Positions 1 through 5,739 of a stretch of 7,353 nt of DNA are shown piece after piece. Position 1 is the first letter of the stretch; each line of letters starts with the position of its first letter. The notes below the pieces were generated by a model, which was not told the origin of the DNA, made no database searches, and saw only the letters and a list, made by a program, of their open reading frames with translations. The translations under genes and the position numbers were made by a program. Location: assembly GCA_021779795.1 (NCBI GenBank), contig JAJXZZ010000159.1, forward strand, positions 1 through 7,353, given 5' to 3'. The DNA is from Acidobacteriota bacterium (GTDB lineage Bacteria; Acidobacteriota; Vicinamibacteria; Vicinamibacterales; Fen-181).

Positions 1-1623
1 CTACCGCGCGGCGAACGCGTCGGGCGGCAGCGGCTTCCTCGGGAACATCTCGTCGGCGTTGGCCGCCAGGTAGGCGAACCCGGCCACGATCGTGGACATC
101 CGGACGACGTCGGTCGGCTGCAGCCGCTCGTAGGTGTCCATGTTCGAGTGGTGCGTCACGCCGCTGTACTCGATCGGATCCTGGATGAACTGGAAGCCGG
201 GCAGGCCGACGCCGTCGAACGACAGGTGGTCGGTGCCGCTGGTGTTCCGGATCGTCAGCGTGGACATCCCCAGGCTCCGGAACGGCTCCATCCACTCGCG
301 GAAGATCGGCGCGGCCGCGTCGTTCCCCTGGAGGTAGACGCCGCGCAGCGCGCCCGTGCCGTTGTCGATGTTGAGGTAGACCGAGAGCTTGTCGTAGTCG
401 GCCTTCCTCACGATCGGCCCCTGCGGCCCGAACATGCCGGGCGGCGGGCCGCCGGCGGCGCGCTGGCCGGCCTGCTGGCCCGGCGCCGGCAGCCGGGTGG
501 CGTAGTGCGCCGCCACGTACTCGCGCGACCCGAGGAGCCCCTGCTCCTCGCCCTCCCAGAAGCCCACGCGCACCGTGCGGCGCAGGCGGACGCCGGACGC
601 CTTCAGGATGCGGACCGCCTCCATCATCGCCGCCACGCCGACGCCGTCGTCGGCGGCGCCGGTGGCCGAGTGCCACGTGTCGATGTGGGCGCCGAGCAGC
701 ACGACCTCGCCGGCCTTGTCGGTGCCGGGGATCTCACCGACGACGTTGAAGACCTCGGGGTTCGGGTAGTAGGTGTTCTTGATGTCGGCCGCGATGGTGA
801 CCGGGATCTTCTTCTGGAGCATCCGGGCGATGCGGTCGTAGTACTCCGCGGCAATCGACACGGCGGGGAGCGTCGTGGTCGGGTCGGCGGTCCGGTCGCC
901 GCTGATCTGGTAGAGGCCGTGGCCGATCGGCACCGTCGTCAGGGTGCCGACCGCCCCCTCGGCCCGCAGGAAGTTGTTGCGGGCGATGAGGAAGGCGCGG
1001 TCCGGGCGCCGGCCGCGGGCGCGCGGCCCCTGCGGCGTCGGCAGCACCTCGAGCGCCGCCAGTTGGTCGGCGCTGAGCCGCGTGGCGCGGGGCTCCCAGA
1101 ACGCCTCCACCTCGGGCGGCTCGACGAGCAGGACCCACTTGTCCTTGAGCGTGCCCTTGTATTTCTCGAGATCCTTCTCGTTGGCCGCCGTGACGAGCGC
1201 GGCGCCGGCGCTGACCAGGCCGCTCGTGCCCGGCGTCCAGCCCATCGGCGTGCCCGGCACCGCGAAGTGCACGGGCGCCGTCACTGCCATGTAGAACTTA
1301 TCGTTGGCCCAGCCGCGCTCGAAGTCGTTCCGGTTGGCCCACGGCTCGATCGCCACGTTGGCGAGCCCCCACCCCTTCAGCGTCGAGACCACCCACTCGG
1401 CGGCCTTCATCGCCATCGGCGAGCCCGTCAGGCGCGGGGCGTAGACGTCCGAGAGGTAGCTGTTCAGCTCCATGACCTGCGAGTGCTGCAGGCCCTCGGT
1501 CTTGATCTTGTCGAGGTCGGCGTAGTTGATCGTCCCGCCGCCGGCCCGCAGGACGGGGCCCGACAGCATCACCGCGCACGCCACGGTCAGCGCGCACGAC
1601 ATCCACACGACGCGTCTTCTCAT
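1..1623 (-). CDS. Exported M28-family zinc metallopeptidase (carboxypeptidase Q/PSMA-like) with PA domain
   Basis: A 540-residue secreted exopeptidase that should remove terminal residues from peptides using two zinc ions. Residues 1-27 form a Sec signal peptide (RRR, then a hydrophobic stretch ending near VLRA). A protease-associated (PA) insert spans about 128-275. The M28 site is intact by comparison with PSMA and Aeromonas aminopeptidase: H313 in GAHIDTW, bridging D325 in GAADDGVG, catalytic E359 and zinc ligand E360 in FWEGEEQGLLGS, D420 in NIDNG, and H492 in HHSNMDTY; SGTDHLSF is the usual motif before the last ligand. A Gly/Pro/Gln-rich insert lies at 379-403. I chose the ATG at 1623 because GGAG lies 6 nt upstream and the signal peptide follows directly; a longer in-frame ATG at 1719 falls inside the promoter -35 box. 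The stop (TAG) is the first three bases of the window, so the gene is complete. Exact substrate, and amino- versus carboxypeptidase activity, cannot be read from sequence. Confidence 0.93.
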   Translation of the reverse strand: MRRRVVWMSCALTVACAVMLSGPVLRAGGGTINYADLDKIKTEGLQHSQVMELNSYLSDVYAPRLTGSPMAMKAAEWVVSTLKGWGLANVAIEPWANRNDFERGWANDKFYMAVTAPVHFAVPGTPMGWTPGTSGLVSAGAALVTAANEKDLEKYKGTLKDKWVLLVEPPEVEAFWEPRATRLSADQLAALEVLPTPQGPRARGRRPDRAFLIARNNFLRAEGAVGTLTTVPIGHGLYQISGDRTADPTTTLPAVSIAAEYYDRIARMLQKKIPVTIAADIKNTYYPNPEVFNVVGEIPGTDKAGEVVLLGAHIDTWHSATGAADDGVGVAAMMEAVRILKASGVRLRRTVRVGFWEGEEQGLLGSREYVAAHYATRLPAPGQQAGQRAAGGPPPGMFGPQGPIVRKADYDKLSVYLNIDNGTGALRGVYLQGNDAAAPIFREWMEPFRSLGMSTLTIRNTSGTDHLSFDGVGLPGFQFIQDPIEYSGVTHHSNMDTYERLQPTDVVRMSTIVAGFAYLAANADEMFPRKPLPPDAFAAR

Positions 1624-1690
1624 GTGCATCTCCGGGAGGCGGGGCCGCGGCCGCGGAGGAGTCCTGAGGCCGGCCCCGGCATGGCCCGCG

Positions 1691-1719
1691 TTTCTATCAC
1701 GGTCCAGCCGGAGTGGCAA
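1691..1719 (-). promoter_or_regulatory. Candidate sigma70-type promoter of the M28 peptidase gene
   Basis: Read on the minus strand, TTGCCA (1719-1714; 5 of 6 to TTGACA) is followed after exactly 17 bp by TAGAAA (1696-1691; 4 of 6 to TATAAT). TGA directly before the -10 gives an extended -10. Transcription would start near 1684, leaving a leader of about 60 nt to the ATG at 1623. This separates the M28 gene from infA transcriptionally and argues against the upstream ATG at 1719. Confidence 0.55.
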
Positions 1720-1737
1720 GCGCCTTGTGGATGGCCG

Positions 1738-1753
1738 GCGGGCGGGCGCCCGC
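1738..1753 (-). terminator. GC-rich hairpin just after infA (weak terminator candidate)
   Basis: Four bases past the infA stop, the minus strand reads GCGGGC, GCCC, GCCCGC: a 6-bp perfect stem with a 4-nt loop, overlapping the 12-bp palindrome at 1742-1753. No T-run follows, so it is not a canonical intrinsic terminator. It might still slow polymerase or protect the 3' end of the infA message. Such GC palindromes also arise by chance at this base composition. Confidence 0.2.
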
Positions 1754-1756
1754 GGG

Positions 1757-1975
1757 TCAGCGGGCGCGGAAGGTGATGATGCCCCGCACCATGTCGTACG
1801 GGGAGACGCTGACGGTGACCCGGTCGCCGGTCACCACCTTGATCCGAAAGCGGCGCATCCGGCCGCTGAGCTGCGCGAGCACTTCATGCCCCGCGTCCGC
1901 CTGGACCCGGTACAGCCCGCCGCCGTGGATGGAAGTGACGGTGCCCTGGATGTCGAGAAGATCGTCCTTGCTCAA
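1757..1975 (-). CDS. infA: Translation initiation factor IF-1, TTG start
   Basis: A 72-residue OB-fold protein that binds the A site of the 30S subunit and helps IF-2 and IF-3 select the initiator tRNA. The family pattern runs along the whole length: DIQGTV at the start, YRVQ and GHEVLAQLSGRMRR in the middle, GDRVTVSVSPYD, then RGIITFRAR at the end. A TTG start at 1975 gives exactly the usual IF-1 length and has AGAGGG at 1989-1984, 8 nt upstream; the nearest in-frame ATG (2056) would add 27 low-complexity residues absent from the family. The common LPNAMFRV segment is replaced by IHGGGLYRV, so this looks like a divergent paralogue. No rpmJ, rpsM or other ribosomal gene adjoins it, unlike the classic spc/alpha-operon infA. 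The M28 gene lies 133 bp downstream on the same strand and has its own promoter. Identity as IF-1 is near certain; whether it is the main or a second copy is not visible here. Confidence 0.95.
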   Translation of the reverse strand: MSKDDLLDIQGTVTSIHGGGLYRVQADAGHEVLAQLSGRMRRFRIKVVTGDRVTVSVSPYDMVRGIITFRAR

Positions 1976-1989
1976 TGTGCAATCCCTCT
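1973..1989 (-). promoter_or_regulatory. Ribosome binding site and TTG start codon of infA
   Basis: On the minus strand AGAGGG (1989-1984) is followed by 8 nt and then TTG (1975-1973). This purine-rich site is what fixes the start at TTG rather than at the ATG 81 nt upstream. A TTG start on a highly expressed translation factor would reduce initiation strength and may tune its dose. Confidence 0.7.
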
Positions 1990-2133
1990 GTTGACGGCTC
2001 TGCCCGCTTCGCGCTGCCGCTTCCCCGCGCCGAGGCCTCGTGCTGACGGTAGACACACCGCACGTGAGGAGAGCGAGCCTGGAGGACTCGGATCGGCGCG
2101 TGCCGCGGCCCTGCGAAGGTTGGCGACACTGTC

Positions 2134-2139
2134 ATTCTA
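2134..2139 (-). promoter_or_regulatory. Candidate extended -10 box of the infA promoter
   Basis: The minus strand reads TGGTAGAAT, with TAGAAT matching TATAAT at 5 of 6 positions and TG at the extended -10 position. No good -35 is present; the -35 area (about 2157-2162) falls in the right arm of the inverted repeat at 2144-2163. Initiation near 2127 would give infA a leader of about 150 nt. Confidence 0.4.
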
Positions 2140-2143
2140 CCAC

Positions 2144-2163
2144 GCCGGCGCACCCCCGCCGGC
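2144..2163. repeat. Inverted repeat between the divergent promoters (operator or hairpin candidate)
   Basis: GCCGGCG (2144-2150) and CGCCGGC (2157-2163) are perfect reverse complements separated by CACCCC. The element lies between the infA -10 box (2134-2139) and the candidate -35 of the Tudor-like gene (2173-2178), overlapping the spacer and -35 region of the infA promoter. That position suits a shared operator. It could equally be a chance GC hairpin. Confidence 0.35.
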
Positions 2164-2172
2164 ATTCCCTCC

Positions 2173-2201
2173 TTGATTCGCGGGCCGGAACGGCGTACTG
2201 T
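2173..2201 (+). promoter_or_regulatory. Candidate promoter of the Tudor-like gene
   Basis: TTGATT (2173-2178; 4 of 6 to TTGACA) is followed after 17 bp by TACTGT (2196-2201; only 3 of 6 to TATAAT). Transcription would begin near 2208, about 40 nt before the start codon. The spacing is ideal but the -10 is poor. Confidence 0.28.
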
Positions 2202-2246
2202 CTGAGGTGCTTCGTTCCGGTTACCCCCGTTCTCATCGAGGTCCTC

Positions 2247-2462
2247 ATGGCAGGGTTCAAGGTTGGCGACCGCGTCTCGCAGGCGAATTACGGCACGGGC
2301 ACGATCACCAGCGCGGACGACCACCACACGGTGATCGAGTTCGACGAGCACGGCGTCAAGACGTTTGCCACCAACGTGGTCGTCCTCGAGAAGACGGCGT
2401 CTCCAGCCCCCGAGAAGGCGTCCAGGAGCCGGCGCGCGTCGAAGCCCCGCGCCAAAGCCTGA
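2247..2462 (+). CDS. Small Tudor/SH3-like protein with basic C-terminal tail
   Basis: A 71-residue protein of uncertain function. Residues 4-49 resemble the Tudor-like domain at the C-terminus of UvrD/PcrA helicases: FKVGDRVSQANYGTGTI is close to the family pattern GDxVxHxxFGxGxV, followed by short beta strands (HTVIEFDEHG, KTFATNVVVLEK). Residues 50-71 are Pro/Ala/Lys/Arg-rich with seven basic residues, probably disordered and able to bind nucleic acid. There is no signal peptide or membrane segment, so it should be cytoplasmic. The ATG at 2247 is chosen because GAGG (2238-2241) lies 5 nt upstream and the conserved fold begins at once; upstream in-frame sequence is non-conserved-looking. It is divergent from infA across 271 bp and lies 64 bp before the tricorn gene. 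In PcrA this fold contacts RNA polymerase; the same role here is only a guess. Confidence 0.8.
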   Translation: MAGFKVGDRVSQANYGTGTITSADDHHTVIEFDEHGVKTFATNVVVLEKTASPAPEKASRSRRASKPRAKA

Positions 2463-2472
2463 GCGCCTGAGC

Positions 2473-2478
2473 TACAAT
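2473..2478 (+). promoter_or_regulatory. Candidate -10 box of the tricorn protease gene
   Basis: TACAAT (5 of 6 to TATAAT) is a conspicuous AT-rich hexamer in the otherwise GC-rich 64-bp gap before the gene, about 49 nt upstream of the ATG. No recognisable -35 box sits 16-18 bp upstream, so the call rests on the -10 alone. If real, the tricorn gene is transcribed independently of the Tudor-like gene. Confidence 0.35.
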
Positions 2479-2526
2479 TCCCCGCCCGTCGATCCGCCCG
2501 GCGATTCCGGCCGGCCAGGGCCAGCT

Positions 2527-5500
2527 ATGAAAACACGACTCGCGATCCTGGTGTGCCTGTTCGTCACCGCCACCGCCGCCGCGCAGGCGGCCCCGCAGTG
2601 GCTGCGCTACCCCGCGATCTCGCCCGACGGCAAGACCATCGCCTTCACCTACCGCGGCGACATCTACCGGGTGCCGGCCGCCGGCGGCACCGCCGTGCCG
2701 CTGACGCAGCACGACGCCGAGGACTTCATGCCCGTCTGGAGCCACGACGGGCGGACCATCGCCTTCGCGTCCGACCGCTTCGGCAACTTCGACATCTTCG
2801 TCATGCCGGCCGAGGGGGGCGAGGCCCGCCGCCTCACCTTCCACTCGGCGCCGGAGTTCCCGTACACCTTCTCGCCCGACGACAAGTCCATCCTCTTCGG
2901 CGCCGCGCGCATGGACACGGCCGCCAACCGGATGTTCCCCGCCGCCTCCCAGCCCGAACTGTACCGGGTGCCGGTCGCCGGCGGACGGGTCGAGCAGGTC
3001 CTGACGACGCCCGCCGAGGACGTGAAGGTGAGCCGCACGGGCCAGTTCCTGCTCTACCACGACAAGAAGGGGGGCGAGAACCCCTGGCGCAAGCACCACA
3101 CCTCGGCCATCACGCGCGACATCTGGATCTACGACGCCAAGGCCGGGACGCACCGCAAGATCACGACCTTCGCCGGCGAGGACCGCAACCCCGTCTTCAC
3201 CGACAACGACCAGGCGTTCTACTACCTCAGCGAGGAGTCCGGCTCGTTCAACGTCCAGAAGATGAGCCTGCAGGGCGGCAAACCGCAGGTCGTCACGTCG
3301 TTCAGGAAGCTGCCGGTGCGCTTCCTCAGCCTCTCCGACGCCGGCACGCTCTGCTTCGGCTACGACGGCCAGATCTACACGATGCGGCCGGCGGACCAGC
3401 CCCGACCGGTGGCCATCGCCATCGCCGCCGACGCGAAGGTCAACGATCGGCAGGTCGTGCCCGTGACCGGCGGCGCCCGCGAGCTGGCCGTGTCGCCGAC
3501 GGGCAAGGAAGCGGCCTTCGTCTTCCGCGGCGAGGTCTTCGTCACCGCCGTCGAGGGCACCGCCACCAAGCGGATCACCAACACGCCCGACCAGGAGCGC
3601 GGCGTCAGCTTCTCGCCCGACGGCAAGGCGCTGCTCTACGCCTCCGAGCGCGACGGCCACTGGGGGATCTACCAGGCGCGCCGGGCGCGCGACGAGGAGC
3701 CGTACTTCTACGCCAGCACCGTCATCGAGGAGAAGCCGCTCATCGTCAACGCGCACCAGGTGACGCAGGCGAAGTACGCCCCGGACGGGAAGGAAGTGGC
3801 CTACGTCGAGGACCAGGCCACGCTGAAGGTCCTCAACCTCGCGAGCGGGCAGAGCCGGACGCTTCTCACGAGCAAGGAACTGGACGAGGGCGAGCAGCAG
3901 TTCGAGTGGAGCCCCGACGGCCAGTGGATCCTCTTCGGCTACGCCGTGCCCGGGTTCGCCCCCGGCGAGGTGGGCATCGTGCGCGCCGACGGCCGGAGCC
4001 CGGCCGTCAACCTGACCCGGAGCGGCTTCAACGACGGCCGCGGCCGCTTCATCCTCGGCGGCAAGGCCATGATCTGGTTCAGCAACCGCGACGGCCTCAA
4101 GGCGGTGGCGCAGAGCGGCGGCGCCCAGTCCGACGTCTACGCGATGTTCTTCACGCAGGACGCCTGGGACCGGTACCGCCTGACCAAGGAGGAGCTGGCG
4201 CTCGTCAAGGAGGCCGAGGACAAGAAGGACAAGGACAAGCCGAAGGCCAAGGACGCCGCGGAGGCGCCGAAGGACGCCCCGGCCGAAGCCGTCGCGCTCG
4301 ACCTCGCCAGCGCCCCCGACCGGAAGACGCGACTGACGGTCAACTCATCCGCCCTCGGTGACGCCGCCGTCAGCAAGGACGGCGAGGTGCTCTATTACCT
4401 CGCGCGCTTCGAGAAGGGGATGAACCTCTGGTCCACCAACCTGCGGACGAAGGAGACGAAGATGCTGCTCGCGCTCAACGCGCAGAGCGGGACGCTGGCG
4501 TGGGACAAGGACCAGAAGGCGCTGTTCCTGCTCGCCGACGGCGGCATCTCGAAGATCGACCCCGCGTCGGCCAAGCGCGAACCGGTCGCCATCCGCGGCG
4601 AGATGACCGTGAACGCCGCCGCCGAGCGGCAGCAGCAGTTCGACCACGTCTGGCGCACGGTCAAGGACTCGTTCTACACGGCCGGCTACCACGGCGCCGA
4701 CTGGGACGGCCTCCGGACGGCCTACGAGAAGTACCTGCCGCACGTCGGCAACAACTTCGAGTTCGCCGAGATGCTGGCCGAGATGCTCGGCGAGCTGAAC
4801 ATCAGCCACAGCGGCGCGAGCTACGTGTCGCGGGCGGCCGACCAGGACGAGACGGCCGCCCTCGGCGTGTTCCCCGACCCGGCCTGGAAGGGCGTCGGCA
4901 TCAAGGTCGTCGAGGTCGTCAAGGGCGGCCCGCTCGACAAGGCGGGGATCGACGTCAAGCCCGGCATGGTCATCGAGGCGATCGACGGCGAGACGGTCGC
5001 CGCCGACAAGGACCCGGCGCAGTACCTGAACCGCAAGGCCGCCCACCAGACGCTGCTGCGCGTCGCCGACGGCGACCGCCGCTTCGACGCCGTCGTCCGG
5101 CCGATCACGCTCGCCGAGGAGAACCGCCTGCTCTACGCGCGGTGGGTGAAGCGCAACGAGGAGGAGGTCGATCGCCTGAGCCACGGCCAGCTCGGCTACA
5201 TCCACGTGCCCGGGATGAACGACGGCGCCTACCGCTCGGCCTACGAGGAGGTCATGGGCAAGTTCGCCACGCGCCAGGGGATCGTCGTGGACACGCGCTT
5301 CAACGGCGGCGGCGACCTCGTGGCCGACCTGGCGATGTTCCTGAGCGGGAAGAAGTTCTTCGAGTACACCAGCGACCGCCGCGCCAACGGCTACGAGCCG
5401 AACTTCCGGTGGACCAAGCCGAGCATCTCGATGGCCAACGAGGCGAACTACAGCGACGGCCACTGCTACGCCTACGCGGTGAAGGCGCTGCACCTCGGCA

Positions 5501-5739
5501 AGCTGGTCGGCATGCCGACGCCCGGCACCTGCACGTTCGCCGGGTGGGAGAGCCTGGGCGACGGCATTCGCTGGGGCGTGCCGCACGAGGGCGTGAAGGA
5601 CGCGACGACGGGCAAGTACCTGGAGAACCAGCAGACGGTGCCCGACATCCAGGTGATGAACGACTACAGCGTCGTCATCGCGGGGCGGGACCAGCAGCTC
5701 GAGGCGGCGGTCGCCGAGCTGATGAAGGAGATCAAGTAG
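2527..5739 (+). CDS. Exported tricorn protease homologue (S41 family, beta-propellers plus PDZ)
   Basis: A 1070-residue serine protease, almost the same length as Thermoplasma tricorn. Residues 1-21 are a Sec signal peptide (MKTR, hydrophobic core, cleavage near AQA/AP), so this copy acts outside the cytoplasm, unlike the cytosolic archaeal enzyme. Residues about 25-690 form beta-propellers with PD40/TolB-type repeats (ISPDGKTIAF, WSHDGRTIAF, FSPDGKALLY, WSPDGQWILF). The helical C1 domain is about 699-765, PDZ about 787-860 and the S41 core about 861-1070. By alignment with the tricorn tetrad I assign S760-H761 (NISHSG), nucleophile S976 (NYSDGH) and E1033 (LENQQTVPD); NGGGD at 926-930 is the conserved glycine loop. 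A Lys/Asp/Ala-rich tract at 561-587 is a flexible insert. The start follows AGGG (2517-2520) by 6 nt. Tricorn cuts peptides to short products; the substrate here is unknown. The last 8 bp overlap the opposing glycosyltransferase gene. Confidence 0.95.
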   Translation: MKTRLAILVCLFVTATAAAQAAPQWLRYPAISPDGKTIAFTYRGDIYRVPAAGGTAVPLTQHDAEDFMPVWSHDGRTIAFASDRFGNFDIFVMPAEGGEARRLTFHSAPEFPYTFSPDDKSILFGAARMDTAANRMFPAASQPELYRVPVAGGRVEQVLTTPAEDVKVSRTGQFLLYHDKKGGENPWRKHHTSAITRDIWIYDAKAGTHRKITTFAGEDRNPVFTDNDQAFYYLSEESGSFNVQKMSLQGGKPQVVTSFRKLPVRFLSLSDAGTLCFGYDGQIYTMRPADQPRPVAIAIAADAKVNDRQVVPVTGGARELAVSPTGKEAAFVFRGEVFVTAVEGTATKRITNTPDQERGVSFSPDGKALLYASERDGHWGIYQARRARDEEPYFYASTVIEEKPLIVNAHQVTQAKYAPDGKEVAYVEDQATLKVLNLASGQSRTLLTSKELDEGEQQFEWSPDGQWILFGYAVPGFAPGEVGIVRADGRSPAVNLTRSGFNDGRGRFILGGKAMIWFSNRDGLKAVAQSGGAQSDVYAMFFTQDAWDRYRLTKEELALVKEAEDKKDKDKPKAKDAAEAPKDAPAEAVALDLASAPDRKTRLTVNSSALGDAAVSKDGEVLYYLARFEKGMNLWSTNLRTKETKMLLALNAQSGTLAWDKDQKALFLLADGGISKIDPASAKREPVAIRGEMTVNAAAERQQQFDHVWRTVKDSFYTAGYHGADWDGLRTAYEKYLPHVGNNFEFAEMLAEMLGELNISHSGASYVSRAADQDETAALGVFPDPAWKGVGIKVVEVVKGGPLDKAGIDVKPGMVIEAIDGETVAADKDPAQYLNRKAAHQTLLRVADGDRRFDAVVRPITLAEENRLLYARWVKRNEEEVDRLSHGQLGYIHVPGMNDGAYRSAYEEVMGKFATRQGIVVDTRFNGGGDLVADLAMFLSGKKFFEYTSDRRANGYEPNFRWTKPSISMANEANYSDGHCYAYAVKALHLGKLVGMPTPGTCTFAGWESLGDGIRWGVPHEGVKDATTGKYLENQQTVPDIQVMNDYSVVIAGRDQQLEAAVAELMKEIK
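4216..4254 (+). repeat. AAG/GAC low-complexity tract within the tricorn gene
   Basis: Thirteen codons (residues 564-576), mostly AAG and GAC, encode a Lys/Asp-rich stretch inside the propeller region. It departs from the surrounding composition on the sense strand (purine-rich, few C/T) and could vary in length by slippage. The encoded segment is very likely a surface loop. Confidence 0.55.

Noticed and set aside
1624..1719. The M28 protein starting at the ATG at 1719 (572 residues)
   Set aside because: The extra 32 residues are Arg/Pro-rich and would place the signal peptide internally. The ATG lies inside the probable -35 box, while the ATG at 1623 has a well-spaced GGAG.
148..1776. A 542-codon plus-strand open frame opposite the M28 gene
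   Set aside because: Its composition (very rich in R, G, A, V, D with HRRR-type runs) is that of a GC-rich antisense shadow. The minus-strand frame has a full enzyme family signature, signal peptide and promoter.
1990..1995. TTGACG on the plus strand as a -35 box
   Set aside because: No -10-like hexamer follows 16-18 bp downstream and no plus-strand gene starts nearby.
2031..2040. 10-bp palindrome CGAGGCCTCG in the infA leader
   Set aside because: It is short, GC-rich and isolated, and would form only a tiny stem in RNA. Chance is the simpler explanation.
1976..2056. IF-1 starting at the ATG at 2056 (99 residues)
   Set aside because: The extra 27 residues have no counterpart in IF-1. The TTG at 1975 gives the standard 72 residues and has AGAGGG at the right distance.
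1884..2351. A minus-strand frame with AAGGAGGG at its internal ATG near 2166, running into infA in another frame
   Set aside because: The Shine-Dalgarno-like run is too close to the ATG (about 2 nt), the site lies upstream of the candidate infA transcription start, and the translation is a shadow of IF-1 with no family resemblance.
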